A stretch of 64,000 nt of DNA from Haloactinospora alba (GTDB lineage: Bacteria; Actinomycetota; Actinomycetes; Streptosporangiales; Streptosporangiaceae), in contig NZ_VFQC01000003.1 of assembly GCF_006717075.1 (NCBI RefSeq), positions 62,001 through 126,000 of the forward strand, written 5' to 3'. Made by a program: the position numbers and the translations under genes. A model generated the notes under the pieces. That model ran no database searches. It was given only the letters and a program-made list of their open reading frames with translations, and was not told the DNA's origin. How positions within the stretch are numbered: the stretch's first letter is position 1; each line of letters opens with the position of its first letter. Below, piece by piece: positions 1 through 9,120 of the stretch.

Positions 1-727
1 TGAAGATCTTGTTGGTGTCGTCCATCTCGATGAGCCTGCCCGGCTCACCGGTCCCGGCGAGGTTGAAGAACGCCGTCCGGTCGCTCACCCGTGCCGCCTG
101 CTGCATGTTGTGCGTGACGATCACGATGGTGTAGTTCTCCTTGAGCTTGGAGATCAGGTCCTCGATCGCCAGCGTGGAGATCGGGTCGAGTGCCGAGCAC
201 GGCTCGTCCATGAGCAGCACCTCGGGTTCGACCGCGGTGGCGCGGGCGATGCACAGGCGCTGCTGCTGTCCGCCGGAGAGGCTGGCGCCCGGTTTGCCCA
301 ACCGGTCCCTGACCTCCTCCCACAGGTTCGCGTCCCGCAGTGAACGCTCGACGATCTCGTCGGCCTTCTCCTTGCCGAGCCGCTTGTTGTTGAGCTTCGC
401 CCCGGCGATGACGTTGTCGTAGATGGACATCGTGGGGAACGGGTTGGCGCGCTGGAACACCATGCCGATCTCGCGGCGTACCGCCACCGGGTCGACGTCG
501 GGGCCGTAGATGTCGACGTCGTCCAACATCACCTTGCCATCGACGCGGGCGTTGGGCGCCACCTCGTGCATCCGGTTCAGGGTGCGCAGGAACGTCGATT
601 TGCCGCACCCGGAGGATCCGATGAACGCGGTCACGGACCGCGGCTCGATCGTCATCGAAACGTCCTCCACGGCCAGGAAGTCGCCGTAGTAGACGTGCAG
701 TCCGGAGACGTCAATTCGTTTGGCCAC
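1..727 (-). CDS. pstB: Phosphate ABC transporter ATP-binding protein PstB (3' end cut by window)
   Basis: ATPase that powers high-affinity phosphate import through PstC/PstA. The GTG start at 727 gives 242 visible residues; the family is about 258, so only the last ~16 residues lie outside the window. Visible are Walker [10 protein letters not shown] (residues 37-45), the Q-loop (VFQRANPFP), signature [13 protein letters not shown], Walker B LLMDEP and the switch histidine (VTHNM). It is the last gene seen of pstS-C-A-B on the minus strand, 56 bp after pstA. An ORF starting only at ATG would miss it because the start is GTG. Confidence 0.96.
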   Translation of the reverse strand, partial: MAKRIDVSGLHVYYGDFLAVEDVSMTIEPRSVTAFIGSSGCGKSTFLRTLNRMHEVAPNARVDGKVMLDDVDIYGPDVDPVAVRREIGMVFQRANPFPTMSIYDNVIAGAKLNNKRLGKEKADEIVERSLRDANLWEEVRDRLGKPGASLSGGQQQRLCIARATAVEPEVLLMDEPCSALDPISTLAIEDLISKLKENYTIVIVTHNMQQAARVSDRTAFFNLAGTGEPGRLIEMDDTNKIF

Positions 728-783
728 GGGAGTAGTTCCTCCGGTTCTCACAAGTGGGTCTGGATCTCGTTGTCAGGAGGCGC

Positions 784-1878
784 TCAACGCCGGGTCTTCG
801 GCGCGAAGAACCGGGACACCATCCGCGCGAGGAAGAACAGCAGCATCACGATGAGGATCAACGTCAGCGCGGCGGCCCAGGCGCGGTCGTAGTCCTGTTC
901 GCCGCCCAGGCGGACCTGGGAGTAGATGAACACCGGAAGGCTCATCATCTGGCCGTCGAAAAGGTTCCAACTGATCTTGGAGGCCGCCATGCCCGCGGTG
1001 AGCATGAGCGGGGCCGTCTCTCCGATAACGCGTGCCAGAGCGAGCATGATTCCCGTCGTGATGCCGGCCACCGCGTTGGGCAGCACCACCTTGACCACGG
1101 TGAGCCATTTCGGCACCCCCAGGGCGTAGGAGGCCTCACGCAGCTCGTCGGGGACCAGCCGCAGCATCTCCTCGCTGGAGCGCACCACCACGGGGATCAT
1201 CAGCACCGACAGCGCCACGGCGCCGGCGGCGCCGTTCGTCTCTCCGGGGCCGAACAGCATCATCCACAGCGCGACGACGAACAGGCCGGCGACGATCGAG
1301 GGGATACCGACCATGACGTCGACGAAGAAGGTGATGGCCTGTTTCAGTCTCCCGCGCCCGTACTCCACGAGGTAGATCGCGGTCATCAGCCCGATCGGGA
1401 CCGAGATGAGCGTCGCGAAACCGGTGATCATCACGGTCCCGACGATCGCGTGGTAGACCCCGCCGGCTTCCATGCTGGGCAGCACCCCGTTCATGGAAAC
1501 GGTCAGGAAGTAACCGTCGAACCGTGCCATCCCGTTGACCACCACGGTCCACAGCAGCGACACCAGCGGCACCATGGCCACGATGAAGCAGCAGTAGACG
1601 ACGCCCGTCACGAGGCGGTCCTTGGCGCGCCGGGAGTTCTCCATGATCCCGGAGGCGACGCCGATGGCCGTCAGGTAGAGCGCGGCGGTGAGCAGCCCGA
1701 ACGTCACGACATGGAACACGTCCAGGGCGAACAGCCCGCCGCCGACGACAGCGGCCGTCACCGCCAGCAGGACGGGCTCGGTGTAGCGCGGGAGCGAACC
1801 GGTCCGCAGCGCGGACGTGTGGGAGGAAGGACCCTCGCCCGCGGCGCCGGTGGAAGCTGGTTGCGTCGTGGTAGTCAT
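784..1878 (-). CDS. pstA: Phosphate ABC transporter permease PstA
   Basis: Inner-membrane permease of the Pst phosphate importer, 364 residues. I place the start at the ATG at 1878 (MTTTTQP...), 1 bp after the pstC stop, because an AGGAG-like site lies just upstream. About six hydrophobic segments are visible, and the conserved permease loop EASYALGVPKW that contacts PstB sits in the C-terminal half. A Thr/Ser-rich cytoplasmic N-terminus of ~35 residues precedes the first membrane helix. It lies between pstC and pstB in one operon. Confidence 0.95.
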   Translation of the reverse strand: MTTTTQPASTGAAGEGPSSHTSALRTGSLPRYTEPVLLAVTAAVVGGGLFALDVFHVVTFGLLTAALYLTAIGVASGIMENSRRAKDRLVTGVVYCCFIVAMVPLVSLLWTVVVNGMARFDGYFLTVSMNGVLPSMEAGGVYHAIVGTVMITGFATLISVPIGLMTAIYLVEYGRGRLKQAITFFVDVMVGIPSIVAGLFVVALWMMLFGPGETNGAAGAVALSVLMIPVVVRSSEEMLRLVPDELREASYALGVPKWLTVVKVVLPNAVAGITTGIMLALARVIGETAPLMLTAGMAASKISWNLFDGQMMSLPVFIYSQVRLGGEQDYDRAWAAALTLILIVMLLFFLARMVSRFFAPKTRR

Positions 1879-1879
1879 C

Positions 1880-2848
1880 TTAGGAGAACTCCTTGCGCCG
1901 CGCGACGACGAACCGCGCACCCATGTTGACGATCAGGGTGATCGCGAAGAGCACCAGGCCGGCGGCGATCAGCGCGGACACGCCGTAGCCGGTGGCCTCC
2001 GGGTACTGCAGCGCGATGTGGGCCGCGATGGTCTGGTTCCCGCTCTGGAGCAGGTTGGGGGAGATGACCAGGGAGGGCGAGAGGATCATCGCCACCGCCA
2101 TGGTCTCGCCGAGGGCGCGCCCCAGTCCGAGCATGGCGCCGCCGATGACCCCGGGGCGGCCGAAGGGCAGGACGGCGGTGCGGATCATCTCCCACCGGGT
2201 CGCTCCCAGCGCCAGCGCGGCCTCCCGGTGCGGTTGCGGCACCTGGTAGAAGACGTCGCGGGACATGGCGGTGATGATCGGCAGGATCATGACCGCGAGC
2301 ACGATGCCCGCGCTCAGGATCGTCCGGCCCGTGGTGGAGACCGGACCCGCGAACAGCGGTATCCACCCCAGGTAGCGTTCCAGCGTCTCGTAGAACGGGG
2401 CGAGCTGGACGACGAGGAACCCGATTCCCCACAGCCCGTAGACGACGCTGGGGATCGCGGCCAGCAGGTCGACGACGTAGCCCAGGACCGCCGCGATGCG
2501 CCGCGGCGCGTAGTAGACGATGAACAGTGCGATCCCGATGGCGACGGGGGTCGCGAGCAGCAGGGCGAGCCCGGCGGCGAGCACCGTGCCGAAGACCAGC
2601 GCGGCGACACCGAACGCCGGGTCCTCACGGGTGCTCGCGTCCCACTTCTCGGTGGTGAAGAAGTTCGCCGTGTTGGCCTGCAGCGAATCTGTCGACTGGA
2701 TGACGAGGAAGAGGGCGACCCCCGCGAGGATCGCGAGGATCAACACGCCCGAGCCGCGTGCGGCGTTGGCGAAGAAGACGTCGCCGAGGCGGCGGGCGCG
2801 TTTGCCCTGTGGCGCTGGAGGCGCCGGTGACGAGTCCGTGGTGGTCAT
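1880..2848 (-). CDS. pstC: Phosphate ABC transporter permease PstC
   Basis: Second permease subunit of the phosphate importer, 322 residues, about six membrane helices. The ABC-permease motif REAALALGATRWEMI is visible in the C-terminal part. Its stop codon (1880-1882) is 1 bp from the pstA start, so the two are probably translationally coupled. It is separated from pstS by a 220-bp gap carrying a strong hairpin, so its expression is probably lower than that of pstS. Confidence 0.95.
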   Translation of the reverse strand: MTTTDSSPAPPAPQGKRARRLGDVFFANAARGSGVLILAILAGVALFLVIQSTDSLQANTANFFTTEKWDASTREDPAFGVAALVFGTVLAAGLALLLATPVAIGIALFIVYYAPRRIAAVLGYVVDLLAAIPSVVYGLWGIGFLVVQLAPFYETLERYLGWIPLFAGPVSTTGRTILSAGIVLAVMILPIITAMSRDVFYQVPQPHREAALALGATRWEMIRTAVLPFGRPGVIGGAMLGLGRALGETMAVAMILSPSLVISPNLLQSGNQTIAAHIALQYPEATGYGVSALIAAGLVLFAITLIVNMGARFVVARRKEFS

Positions 2849-3008
2849 TGATGACTCCGGTGCGGATGGGCCGGATATTCACCCGTGGGCGAGTATTTTC
2901 GGTCCATGCCTGACGTGCGATGACAAGGCCTGTTACATTCTGACGCCTGTCCGGGGGCGGTGCGACCATGACGGGCGGGCCGCGCCGCCGGGACCGGACA
3001 TGCCGAAA

Positions 3009-3042
3009 GGTGGGACCCGCCCCTGCGGGCGTGTGTCCCACC
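3009..3042 (-). terminator. Hairpin between pstS and pstC
   Basis: Perfect 8-bp outer stem GGTGGGAC / GTCCCACC with an inner CCCGC/GCGGG stem. It lies 27 bp after the pstS stop codon and 160 bp before pstC. There is only a short T run on the minus strand, so it is likely a partial terminator or an mRNA-stabilising structure that keeps the binding protein more abundant than the permease. The structure is seen; the role is inferred. Confidence 0.6.
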
Positions 3043-3068
3043 GGAGAGTGGAGGATGGGTCGTCGTAA

Positions 3069-4190
3069 TCAGGCGCCGGCCGAGATCGAGTCGATGGTGT
3101 TCTGCAGGGACTCACGGGTGTCCTCGGTGATCGGCGCGGAGCCGGCTTCCTCGGCGACGGCCTGCTGGCCGTCCTCGCTGACCACGTAGTTCAGGAAGCT
3201 CTTCACCAGGTCCGCCGTGTTCTGGTCCTCGTACTCCATGCAGGCGACGTGGTAGCTGACCAGGACGATCGGGTACACGCTGGAGTCACTGCCGGTGTAG
3301 TTGAGGTCGATCGCGTGGTCGTTCTCGGTGTTCTCCTCGCGGGGGGAGGAGGCGTCCACGATGGCGGCCGCGGCCTCGGGGGAGTACTCCACGAAGTCGT
3401 CGCCGACGCCCACGTTGACCGTGCCGAGGTCCTCGGTGACGTGCGAGGCGTCCACGTAGCCGATCGTTCCGTTGCCGCCCTCGATGGCGGAGACGACACC
3501 GGAGGATCCCTGCCCCGCCTCGGCCGGCTCGATCGGCCAGTTGCCGCTCACGTCGTGCGGCCAGGAGTCGCCCGCCGCCTCGGAGAGGTAGGAGACGAAG
3601 TTCTCCGTGGTGCCGGACTCGTCCGAGCGGTTCACCGGGATGATCTTCTCGCTGGGAAGGTCGGTGTCGGGGTTCGCCTCCGCGATGCTCTCATCGTCCC
3701 ACTGGGTGATCTTCTGGTTGAAGATGCCTCCGATGACCTCGGGAGGGAGGTTCAGCGAGTCCACCCCGTCCAGGTTGAACGTGACCGCGATGGGGCTGAT
3801 GTAGGCCGGGAGGTTGATCGCCTCGGAGCCGCTGCACCGTTCGGTCGCCTGTTCGGTCTCCTCGGAGTCCAGCGCCGCGTCGGACCCGGCGAAGGAGACG
3901 GCGCCGTCGATGAACTGGGACCGGCCGGCACCCGAGCCCACCGAGTCGTAGTTCACCGTCGCCCCCTCGCAGGCCCCCTCGTAGGCGGCCTTCCAGGTTT
4001 TCATGGCGTTTTCCTGCGAGCTGGCCCCGGCTCCGGAGAGTGTTCCGCCGCCATCGACGCACTCGACGTCACCGGCCGCCGCGGCCTCGCTGTTCTCCGG
4101 GTCGACGGCCTGGTCGCTTCCGCAGGCCGAGAGCGCGAGGGTGCCAGCGACGGCGATCCCCGCGAACTGGCCGTACTTGAAGAGCTTCAC
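3069..4190 (-). CDS. pstS: Phosphate-binding lipoprotein PstS
   Basis: Extracytoplasmic phosphate-binding lipoprotein that feeds PstCA, 373 residues from the GTG at 4190. The start is chosen because VKLFKYGQFAGIAVAGTLALSAC is a standard lipoprotein signal, with lipobox LSAC and C23 as the acylated cysteine, and AGGAAGGA lies upstream. Phosphate-contact motifs include GAGASSQ near the mature N-terminus, GSDAAL, and NRSDESGTTENF. It is the first gene of pstSCAB. Longer in-frame starts up to 4379 would bury the signal peptide and run into the PHO boxes. Confidence 0.96.
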   Translation of the reverse strand: MKLFKYGQFAGIAVAGTLALSACGSDQAVDPENSEAAAAGDVECVDGGGTLSGAGASSQENAMKTWKAAYEGACEGATVNYDSVGSGAGRSQFIDGAVSFAGSDAALDSEETEQATERCSGSEAINLPAYISPIAVTFNLDGVDSLNLPPEVIGGIFNQKITQWDDESIAEANPDTDLPSEKIIPVNRSDESGTTENFVSYLSEAAGDSWPHDVSGNWPIEPAEAGQGSSGVVSAIEGGNGTIGYVDASHVTEDLGTVNVGVGDDFVEYSPEAAAAIVDASSPREENTENDHAIDLNYTGSDSSVYPIVLVSYHVACMEYEDQNTADLVKSFLNYVVSEDGQQAVAEEAGSAPITEDTRESLQNTIDSISAGA

Positions 4191-4292
4191 AGCTCCGTTG
4201 TCCTTCCTGTGGACTTCGTCACCTTTGGGCGAGTCCAGTCGAGCACCTCGCCAAATGTGAAGGTACGGAGCGGAAGTGACCAGCTCTCCCAA

Positions 4293-4369
4293 GAACAGTG
4301 AACATGGAGTGAACGGCGAGGCTAGATCGCTGGAAGGACTGGAGTAGCGCCTGTGTATCGCGGGTGAAT
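4293..4369 (-). promoter_or_regulatory. PHO-box array upstream of pstS
   Basis: Seven contiguous 11-nt units on the minus strand. The downstream pair, GTTCACTCCAT and GTTCACTGTTC (4314-4293), and the upstream pair, ATTCACCCGCG and ATACACAGGCG (4369-4348), resemble the actinobacterial PhoP direct-repeat unit GTTCACC-N4. The two pairs are exactly 55 bp (5 x 11) apart, so all units are on one register. PhoP binding is expected from the family; it is not shown here. Confidence 0.8.
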
Positions 4370-4501
4370 CGCGCCACATGACCGCATCCGCACGCCGCTG
4401 ACCTGCTGTTTCTCCGGAATGTGGCAGTTCGGGTGCCTATGGCGCTGTGCCGCGGGCCGGGGCCGTACGGCGGGCCGGGGAAGCGGCACCGGGGGCCGCC
4501 C

Positions 4502-5452
4502 TCAGCGGACGGCGTACATCACGTCCGCGTCCCACACCGTGAAACCGAGCGACTCGTACAGTCCCACCGCCGGCCGGTTCTCCTCCTCCACGTACAGCAG
4601 CACCCACGGCAGCCCGCGGTCCCGCAGGTGGCGCAGCCCCGTCAGGAGCAGGGCCCTGCCCAATCCCGTGCCCTGCCACTCGGGAGCCACCCCGATGGCG
4701 TACACCTCGCCCACGGTCTCCCCGTCGGTCAGCCCGGCCCCGTCCGGGTGCAGCTTGGTCCAGTGGAAACCGGCGAAGCGGCCGTCGGTGTCCTCGGCGA
4801 CGAAGAACCCCGCGGCGTCGAACGCGGGCTCGGCCTCCCGCTCCCGGACGTCCTGCAGGGTGAGCCGCCCCTGCTCGGGGTGGTCCGCGAACGCGGCGGA
4901 GTTGACCCGCAACCACTCCTCCTCGTCCGCGCCCACGGTGAACGGACGGACGGTCAACCGCGCTCCGGCCCCGGACAGCACCGGTTCGGCCAGCTCCGGA
5001 GCGGCCTGCCGGGAGTCCCCCCGCAGCGGCATCCGCATCTTGAGCAGCCCGCGCACCTGCTGCATGCCACTCGACCGGGCCAGCGCCGCGGCGCCGTCGA
5101 GCCTCCCGTGCGCCCACACCCGCGCACCCTCGGGCGGGGCGTCCGCGGAGAGGGAGCGCAGCAGCGTGGCTCCGTGACCGCGGCGCCGCTGGTCCGGCGC
5201 CACCACGAGCTCGCCGGAGTCGGGCGAGCCGGGGACGCGTTCGGCGAACGCCACCCCAAGCAGCGTGGACCTCGTGGCGTCCTCGTAGAGCAGATGGAAC
5301 CGGGAGGTGTCGGGCTGCGGGTGCCGCACCCGCAGCAGGGTCTGCTCCGACAGCGGAGCGACCCCGTCGTGCCGCTGCGCGGAGGAGGCCAGCTCGGAGA
5401 CCGCCCCGGCCTCCTCCTCGTTCAGTTCCGTGGTGATGTGGACGTAGCTCAT
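4502..5452 (-). CDS. mshD: Mycothiol synthase MshD (tandem GNAT acetyltransferase)
   Basis: Last step of mycothiol synthesis: acetylates Cys-GlcN-Ins with acetyl-CoA. It has 316 residues from the ATG at 5452 (MSYVHITTELNEEE), the usual MshD length. Two GNAT domains are visible: the N-terminal acetyl-CoA loop VVAPDQRRRGHG near residue 90, and the C-terminal loop GVAPEWQGTGLG near residue 260. The C-terminus IYAVR-like tail (DVMYAVR) fits the family. A longer in-frame reading to 5638 exists but its N-terminal part is low-complexity Arg/Pro and is unlikely to be translated. mshA is also in this window. Confidence 0.92.
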   Translation of the reverse strand: MSYVHITTELNEEEAGAVSELASSAQRHDGVAPLSEQTLLRVRHPQPDTSRFHLLYEDATRSTLLGVAFAERVPGSPDSGELVVAPDQRRRGHGATLLRSLSADAPPEGARVWAHGRLDGAAALARSSGMQQVRGLLKMRMPLRGDSRQAAPELAEPVLSGAGARLTVRPFTVGADEEEWLRVNSAAFADHPEQGRLTLQDVREREAEPAFDAAGFFVAEDTDGRFAGFHWTKLHPDGAGLTDGETVGEVYAIGVAPEWQGTGLGRALLLTGLRHLRDRGLPWVLLYVEEENRPAVGLYESLGFTVWDADVMYAVR

Positions 5453-5634
5453 GCACCAGAGCCTAGTCGCGGGTGTTCCGCTGCGCGGCGTCCAGTGCCG
5501 CGCCGGACGAACAGCCTCCGTCGGACGGCACCCGGCCGGGGCCCTCCGGCCGGGTGGCGACGGGGAGGGGACGGCAGCGGTCATGTCGCCCGCACGTCGA
5601 CCTTGCGGCCGTCGGGGCCGCGTCCGGACGTGCC

Positions 5635-5658
5635 GCACCCGCTCACGCGAGCGGGTGC
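5635..5658 (-). terminator. Hairpin downstream of the Ser/Asp-rich protein gene
   Basis: Perfect 10-bp stem GCACCCGCTC / GAGCGGGTGC with loop ACGC, 64 bp past the stop codon of the gene at 5723-7066. No T run follows, which is common for high-GC actinobacterial terminators. Confidence 0.55.
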
Positions 5659-5722
5659 GCGGGTCGCGACGAGCGGCCTCCGCCCAGCACCCAGCACCCT
5701 GGGTCCGCCGCGGCGCTGAACG

Positions 5723-7066
5723 TCAGTTCCTGCGGCGGCGTCCCTGGTAGCTGGCGATACCCGTGCGTACCCGGCGCGCGGGTGCCATCGGCGCCGACAG
5801 CAGCACGAGCAGCAGCATGAAGAGCAGCAGCACGGCGGGAGTGGCCGCGGAGGTGGCGAGACTGTCGTTCTCGGCGGCCACCGTGGTGTTGCCCTCGTCC
5901 GTCTCCGCGCCGCCGTCGCCGTTCTCGCCGGGATCCACGGTGGGTAGTTCCGCCAGGTCCTCGGGCGGGGCCGAGTCGAGGGAGGGAAGGTCGGCGTCGC
6001 CGGTCGGCAGCGACGGCCCGTCGTCGGAGAACGGCTGGTCCGGCAGGGAGAAGTCGGGGGTTGTTCCCCGCTCGGGGGAGGGGCCGGAGGGGCGCTGGCC
6101 GTCGGGGCTCTCGTCTCCCTCCTCGGAGCTGTCGGGGGTGTGGTCGCCGCCGGAGCCGGAACCCTGTCCGTCCGTCTCTCCGGAGTCCCCCGCGTCCCCG
6201 TCCTCGTCGCCGGTGCCGCCGGTCTCGTCGGTGGCGCCGGTCTCGGTTCCCTGGCCCGGGTCGCCGGAGTCCTCGCTGCCCTCGGACCCGTCCCCGGACT
6301 CCTCGTCGGAACTGTCCGTGTCCTCGCCGGAGTCCGAGCCGTCCTCCTCGGATCCGTTGTCGTCGGGGTTCCCGGTGTCCTCTCCGGAGTCGCCCCCGGA
6401 ACCGTCGGAGTCGTCCCCGGAGTCGTCCGAGCCGCCGTCGGAGCCCTCGCCGGAGTCCTCGCTGTCCTCGGACCCGTCCCCGGAGCCCTCGTCCGAGTCC
6501 TCGTTGGAACCGTCGCCGGACCCGTCGTCGCTGTCCTCGGACCCGTCGGAGTCCGAGTCGTCCTCCTCGGATCCGTTGTCGTCGGGGGCCTCGGTCTCCT
6601 CACCGGAGCCGTCCTCCCCGGAACCGGCCGGGACGGCGACGGTCGCCGGATAGGAGGTGACCTGCTCCCGGTCGGCGTCGCTGACGTCGGAACACGCGGT
6701 GCCCTCGGGTACGTCGGGGGCGTAGGTGACGGTGGCGGTGACCGTCGCGTCCTCCTGCGGGGTCCCCGTCACCACCGTCGACGCCGGTGCGGTCGCGGAG
6801 TCGAACGGTTGGGCGGAGAACCCGCCACTGGCGCTGATCCCGTAAAGGCACGTCGTGTCCGGAAGTCCGGAGACACGTGCCGTCATCGTGGCGGTCTCAC
6901 CCGCGGCGACGGAGGAGATCGCCGGGGACAGGACGACCGCGGGTGGGGACGCGGCAACGGAGGGTGCCAGAGCGACCAGGGTCGATCCGATGAACAGGGA
7001 GCCGATCGGTACGGCTGCCATTCTCCGCAGGGTCGCTCGGGAAAGCTTCGGGTCCGTGCTGGACAT
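5723..7066 (-). CDS. Secreted Ser/Asp/Gly/Glu-rich protein with C-terminal membrane anchor
   Basis: 447 residues, not matched to a named family. From the ATG at 7066 it has an N-terminal signal sequence (RRMAAVPIGSLFIGSTLVALAPSVAAS), then a folded domain of ~120 residues with one pair of cysteines, then ~200 residues of acidic SD/GS/ED repeats. A Pro-rich stretch follows, then a C-terminal hydrophobic helix (AVLLLFMLLLVLLSA) and an Arg-rich tail. No LPXTG motif is present, so it is probably held by the membrane helix, with the acidic region spanning the wall. The surface role is inferred. Confidence 0.75.
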   Translation of the reverse strand: MSSTDPKLSRATLRRMAAVPIGSLFIGSTLVALAPSVAASPPAVVLSPAISSVAAGETATMTARVSGLPDTTCLYGISASGGFSAQPFDSATAPASTVVTGTPQEDATVTATVTYAPDVPEGTACSDVSDADREQVTSYPATVAVPAGSGEDGSGEETEAPDDNGSEEDDSDSDGSEDSDDGSGDGSNEDSDEGSGDGSEDSEDSGEGSDGGSDDSGDDSDGSGGDSGEDTGNPDDNGSEEDGSDSGEDTDSSDEESGDGSEGSEDSGDPGQGTETGATDETGGTGDEDGDAGDSGETDGQGSGSGGDHTPDSSEEGDESPDGQRPSGPSPERGTTPDFSLPDQPFSDDGPSLPTGDADLPSLDSAPPEDLAELPTVDPGENGDGGAETDEGNTTVAAENDSLATSAATPAVLLLFMLLLVLLSAPMAPARRVRTGIASYQGRRRRN

Positions 7067-7243
7067 GGGGGCTGGCCTCCTCGCGTCGCCGCTCACGCTG
7101 CTGCTGGGCGCGACCGGTGCGGCCCGTGACCGTCGGGGAGCGGTGGGCCGCACCACCGGTGTCCCAGCATCCTAGGAGGTTCCTGGAACGAGGACGAGCC
7201 CCTAACGCCGGCGATTTCCGTTTTAGCAGGAAAAAGCCTGGTC

Positions 7244-8035
7244 TCAGCTTCCGAGGATGCCGCTTTCCAACGGGTCTGGAATGTCCGGGGACGTCCCGGG
7301 CGTGGTCTCCTCCTCGTACTGCTGTGACTCCAGTGTCGGAGGTTTCGTCTCGGTGTCGGGGGTGAACCGGTAACCGACGTTGCGCACCGTTCCGATGAGG
7401 GACTCGTGCTCCGCGCCGAGCTTCGCCCGGAGCCGGCGCACGTGCACGTCCACCGTCCGTGTCCCCCCGAAGTAGTCGTACCCCCACACTTCCTGGAGCA
7501 GCTGGACCCGGGTGAAGACCCGGCCGGGGTGCTGCGCGAGGAACTTCAGCAGTTCGAACTCCTTGAACGTCAGGTCCAGGATCCGGCTGCGGAGCCGCGC
7601 TATGTAGGTGGCCTCGTCGATGACCAGGTCGCCCCGGCGGATCTCGTCCGGATCGTCGGCCCTGGCGCCGTTCTGGCCCACCGACAGTCGCAACCGCGCC
7701 TCGACCTCCGCGGGTCCGGCGGAGGTGAGCAGGAAGTCGTCCAGGTGCCAGTCGGTGTTGAGGGCGGCGATCCCGCCCTCGGTGAAGATGCCGACGAGCG
7801 GACAGTCCAGACCCGTGGTGCTCAGCAGCCGGCACAGGTCGCGGGTGGGCGCCAGCTCGCCGCGCGCGTCGACGAGGACGGCGTCGGTCGGTTTCTGGGT
7901 GGGCTCGCCGCCCGAGGCGAGCAGGCTTCCGGCCTCCGCAGGCGCCACGTGCACGGTGTGCAGGAGCAGACCGAGGGCGGGTAGAACGTGGTCCGACGGT
8001 TCGTTGGAATTCGTCAGTAGCAGCAGATGACTCAT
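7244..8035 (-). CDS. glnR: Nitrogen-response regulator GlnR
   Basis: Orphan OmpR-type regulator of nitrogen assimilation, 263 residues. The N-terminus ([20 protein letters not shown]) and the receiver-like domain with [10 protein letters not shown] are GlnR-like. The winged helix at ~145-230 ([40 protein letters not shown]) is nearly the family consensus. No sensor kinase adjoins it, as expected for GlnR. Its acidic Ser/Pro/Glu-rich C-terminal tail (~35 residues) is less conserved. The position near pst and mshD also matches the order I recall from Streptomyces. GlnR and PhoP are known to cross-regulate nitrogen genes in Streptomyces. Confidence 0.93.
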   Translation of the reverse strand: MSHLLLLTNSNEPSDHVLPALGLLLHTVHVAPAEAGSLLASGGEPTQKPTDAVLVDARGELAPTRDLCRLLSTTGLDCPLVGIFTEGGIAALNTDWHLDDFLLTSAGPAEVEARLRLSVGQNGARADDPDEIRRGDLVIDEATYIARLRSRILDLTFKEFELLKFLAQHPGRVFTRVQLLQEVWGYDYFGGTRTVDVHVRRLRAKLGAEHESLIGTVRNVGYRFTPDTETKPPTLESQQYEEETTPGTSPDIPDPLESGILGS

Positions 8036-8156
8036 GCGTCTCTTCCCGTCATCCCATCCCGCTGGAAGGGTGATCCACGACGCCGCAGGCGCCATTGCCC
8101 CCGGTGAGGATTGTTCGAGTAGATTCGCCTCCGAGATATGCAAGGATAGCTGACCG

Positions 8157-8417
8157 ATGATACGGGCGACCATTCGGTACTGGGCCGCGGCGAAGGAAGC
8201 CGCCGGAACGGCGGAGGAACCCTGCACCGGACCGACCCTGGCCGACGCGCTGGCGCGGGTGCGCGCCACCCACGCGGACAACGACCGGTTGCTGCGCGTG
8301 CTGGACCGCTCCTCGTTCATCGTGGACGAGGAGCCGGTGGGAACGCGGCCCCACGACGGAGTGGAGCTCGCCCAGGGAAGCGTCGTCGAGGTGCTGCCGC
8401 CGTTCGCCGGCGGATGA
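8157..8417 (+). CDS. MoaD/ThiS-family small sulfur-carrier-like protein
   Basis: 86-residue ubiquitin-fold protein ending in GG (PPFAGG), the C-terminal diglycine that MoaD/ThiS proteins use for thiocarboxylation. The start [17 protein letters not shown] matches MoaD N-termini. It diverges from glnR and its stop lies 51 bp before the redoxin-like gene. No molybdopterin genes are nearby, so the client pathway is unknown. Confidence 0.85.
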   Translation: MIRATIRYWAAAKEAAGTAEEPCTGPTLADALARVRATHADNDRLLRVLDRSSFIVDEEPVGTRPHDGVELAQGSVVEVLPPFAGG

Positions 8418-8467
8418 GCGCGGCCCCTCCCGGTTCGGTTGCGCTGCGAGGAAGGAAGGAACAGCCC

Positions 8468-8740
8468 ATGGGCGTTGCGAACACGGGGAAAGGGCGGGCC
8501 AAGACCCGGATCACCATGCTCGGTAAGCCGGACTGCCACCTGTGCGAGGAGGCGCTGGCGACGATCGAACGGGTGGCGGACGAGCTCGGCGTGGGCTACG
8601 AAGTGCGCGATCTCACGCTCGCCTCCGAGGAGGACCAGGAGGACTACTGGGACAAGATCCCGGTGACGTTCGTGGACGGGCAGCCGCACGACTTCTGGCG
8701 GGTGAGCGAGGACCGCCTGCGCGCGGCACTGGCATCGTGA
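8468..8740 (+). CDS. Glutaredoxin-like (DUF836) small redox protein
   Basis: 90-residue thioredoxin-fold protein with an N-terminal CHLC active site ([11 protein letters not shown]) and the cis-Pro region (IPVTFVDG). I choose the ATG at 8468 because GAGGAAGGAAGGAA lies just upstream. An ATG at 8414 overlapping the previous stop (ATGA) would add 18 residues and also keeps the frame. It is probably co-transcribed with the MoaD-like gene. Confidence 0.88.
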   Translation: MGVANTGKGRAKTRITMLGKPDCHLCEEALATIERVADELGVGYEVRDLTLASEEDQEDYWDKIPVTFVDGQPHDFWRVSEDRLRAALAS

Positions 8741-8791
8741 CCGGCCCCACATCCCGGGCGTGTCCGGTGGAAGCAGCGGAGCGCACCTACT

Positions 8792-8820
8792 TTGTGCGTA
8801 CTTTCACAAGGGCGTAATCT
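8792..8820 (+). promoter_or_regulatory. Rex operator overlapping the rex-hem promoter
   Basis: TTGTGCGTACTTTCACAA (8792-8809) matches the Rex site TTGTGAANNNNTTCACAA in both TTGTG and TTCACAA arms. It sits on a plausible promoter: -35 TTGTGC (8792-8797), 17-bp spacer, -10 TAATCT (8815-8820). Rex bound here would cover the -35 box. Autoregulation of rex-hemACD by Rex is established in Streptomyces coelicolor. Confidence 0.85.
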
Positions 8821-9120
8821 GTGGCCACAATCCATTCCGGCCGGGGGCTTGACAGATGGGGCGCGCGCTCCTGACGGAGTTCGACGCCGTTTCGGCGCTG
8901 GGCCTGTTCGACGGGCGGCCGTCCGCCGCGGGCGGCGCGGCCGGTGCCGCGTTGGCACGGCGGAGGACGGAGGCAGAACGATCCTGTCGAACACCGGGAG
9001 CGCCGCGGACGCGGTGTCGGGACCTCGCGCGGGAGAACAGGAGTCCACCGAACAGGGTCCGGGCCCTGCCCTCCGGCCCGACCGAGATCGTCGTAACGAC
9101 TGCCGCTCAGGAGCGCACGC
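8821..9120 (+). other. Long untranslated leader of rex
   Basis: About 300 bases between the promoter and the rex start without a convincing gene. ORFs here merge into the wrong frame of rex. No known riboswitch was recognised. AGGAG at 9109-9113 is the rex ribosome-binding site. Confidence 0.5.

Noticed and set aside
5723-7066. LPXTG-type sortase anchoring of the Ser/Asp-rich protein
   Set aside because: No LPXTG-like motif precedes the C-terminal helix.
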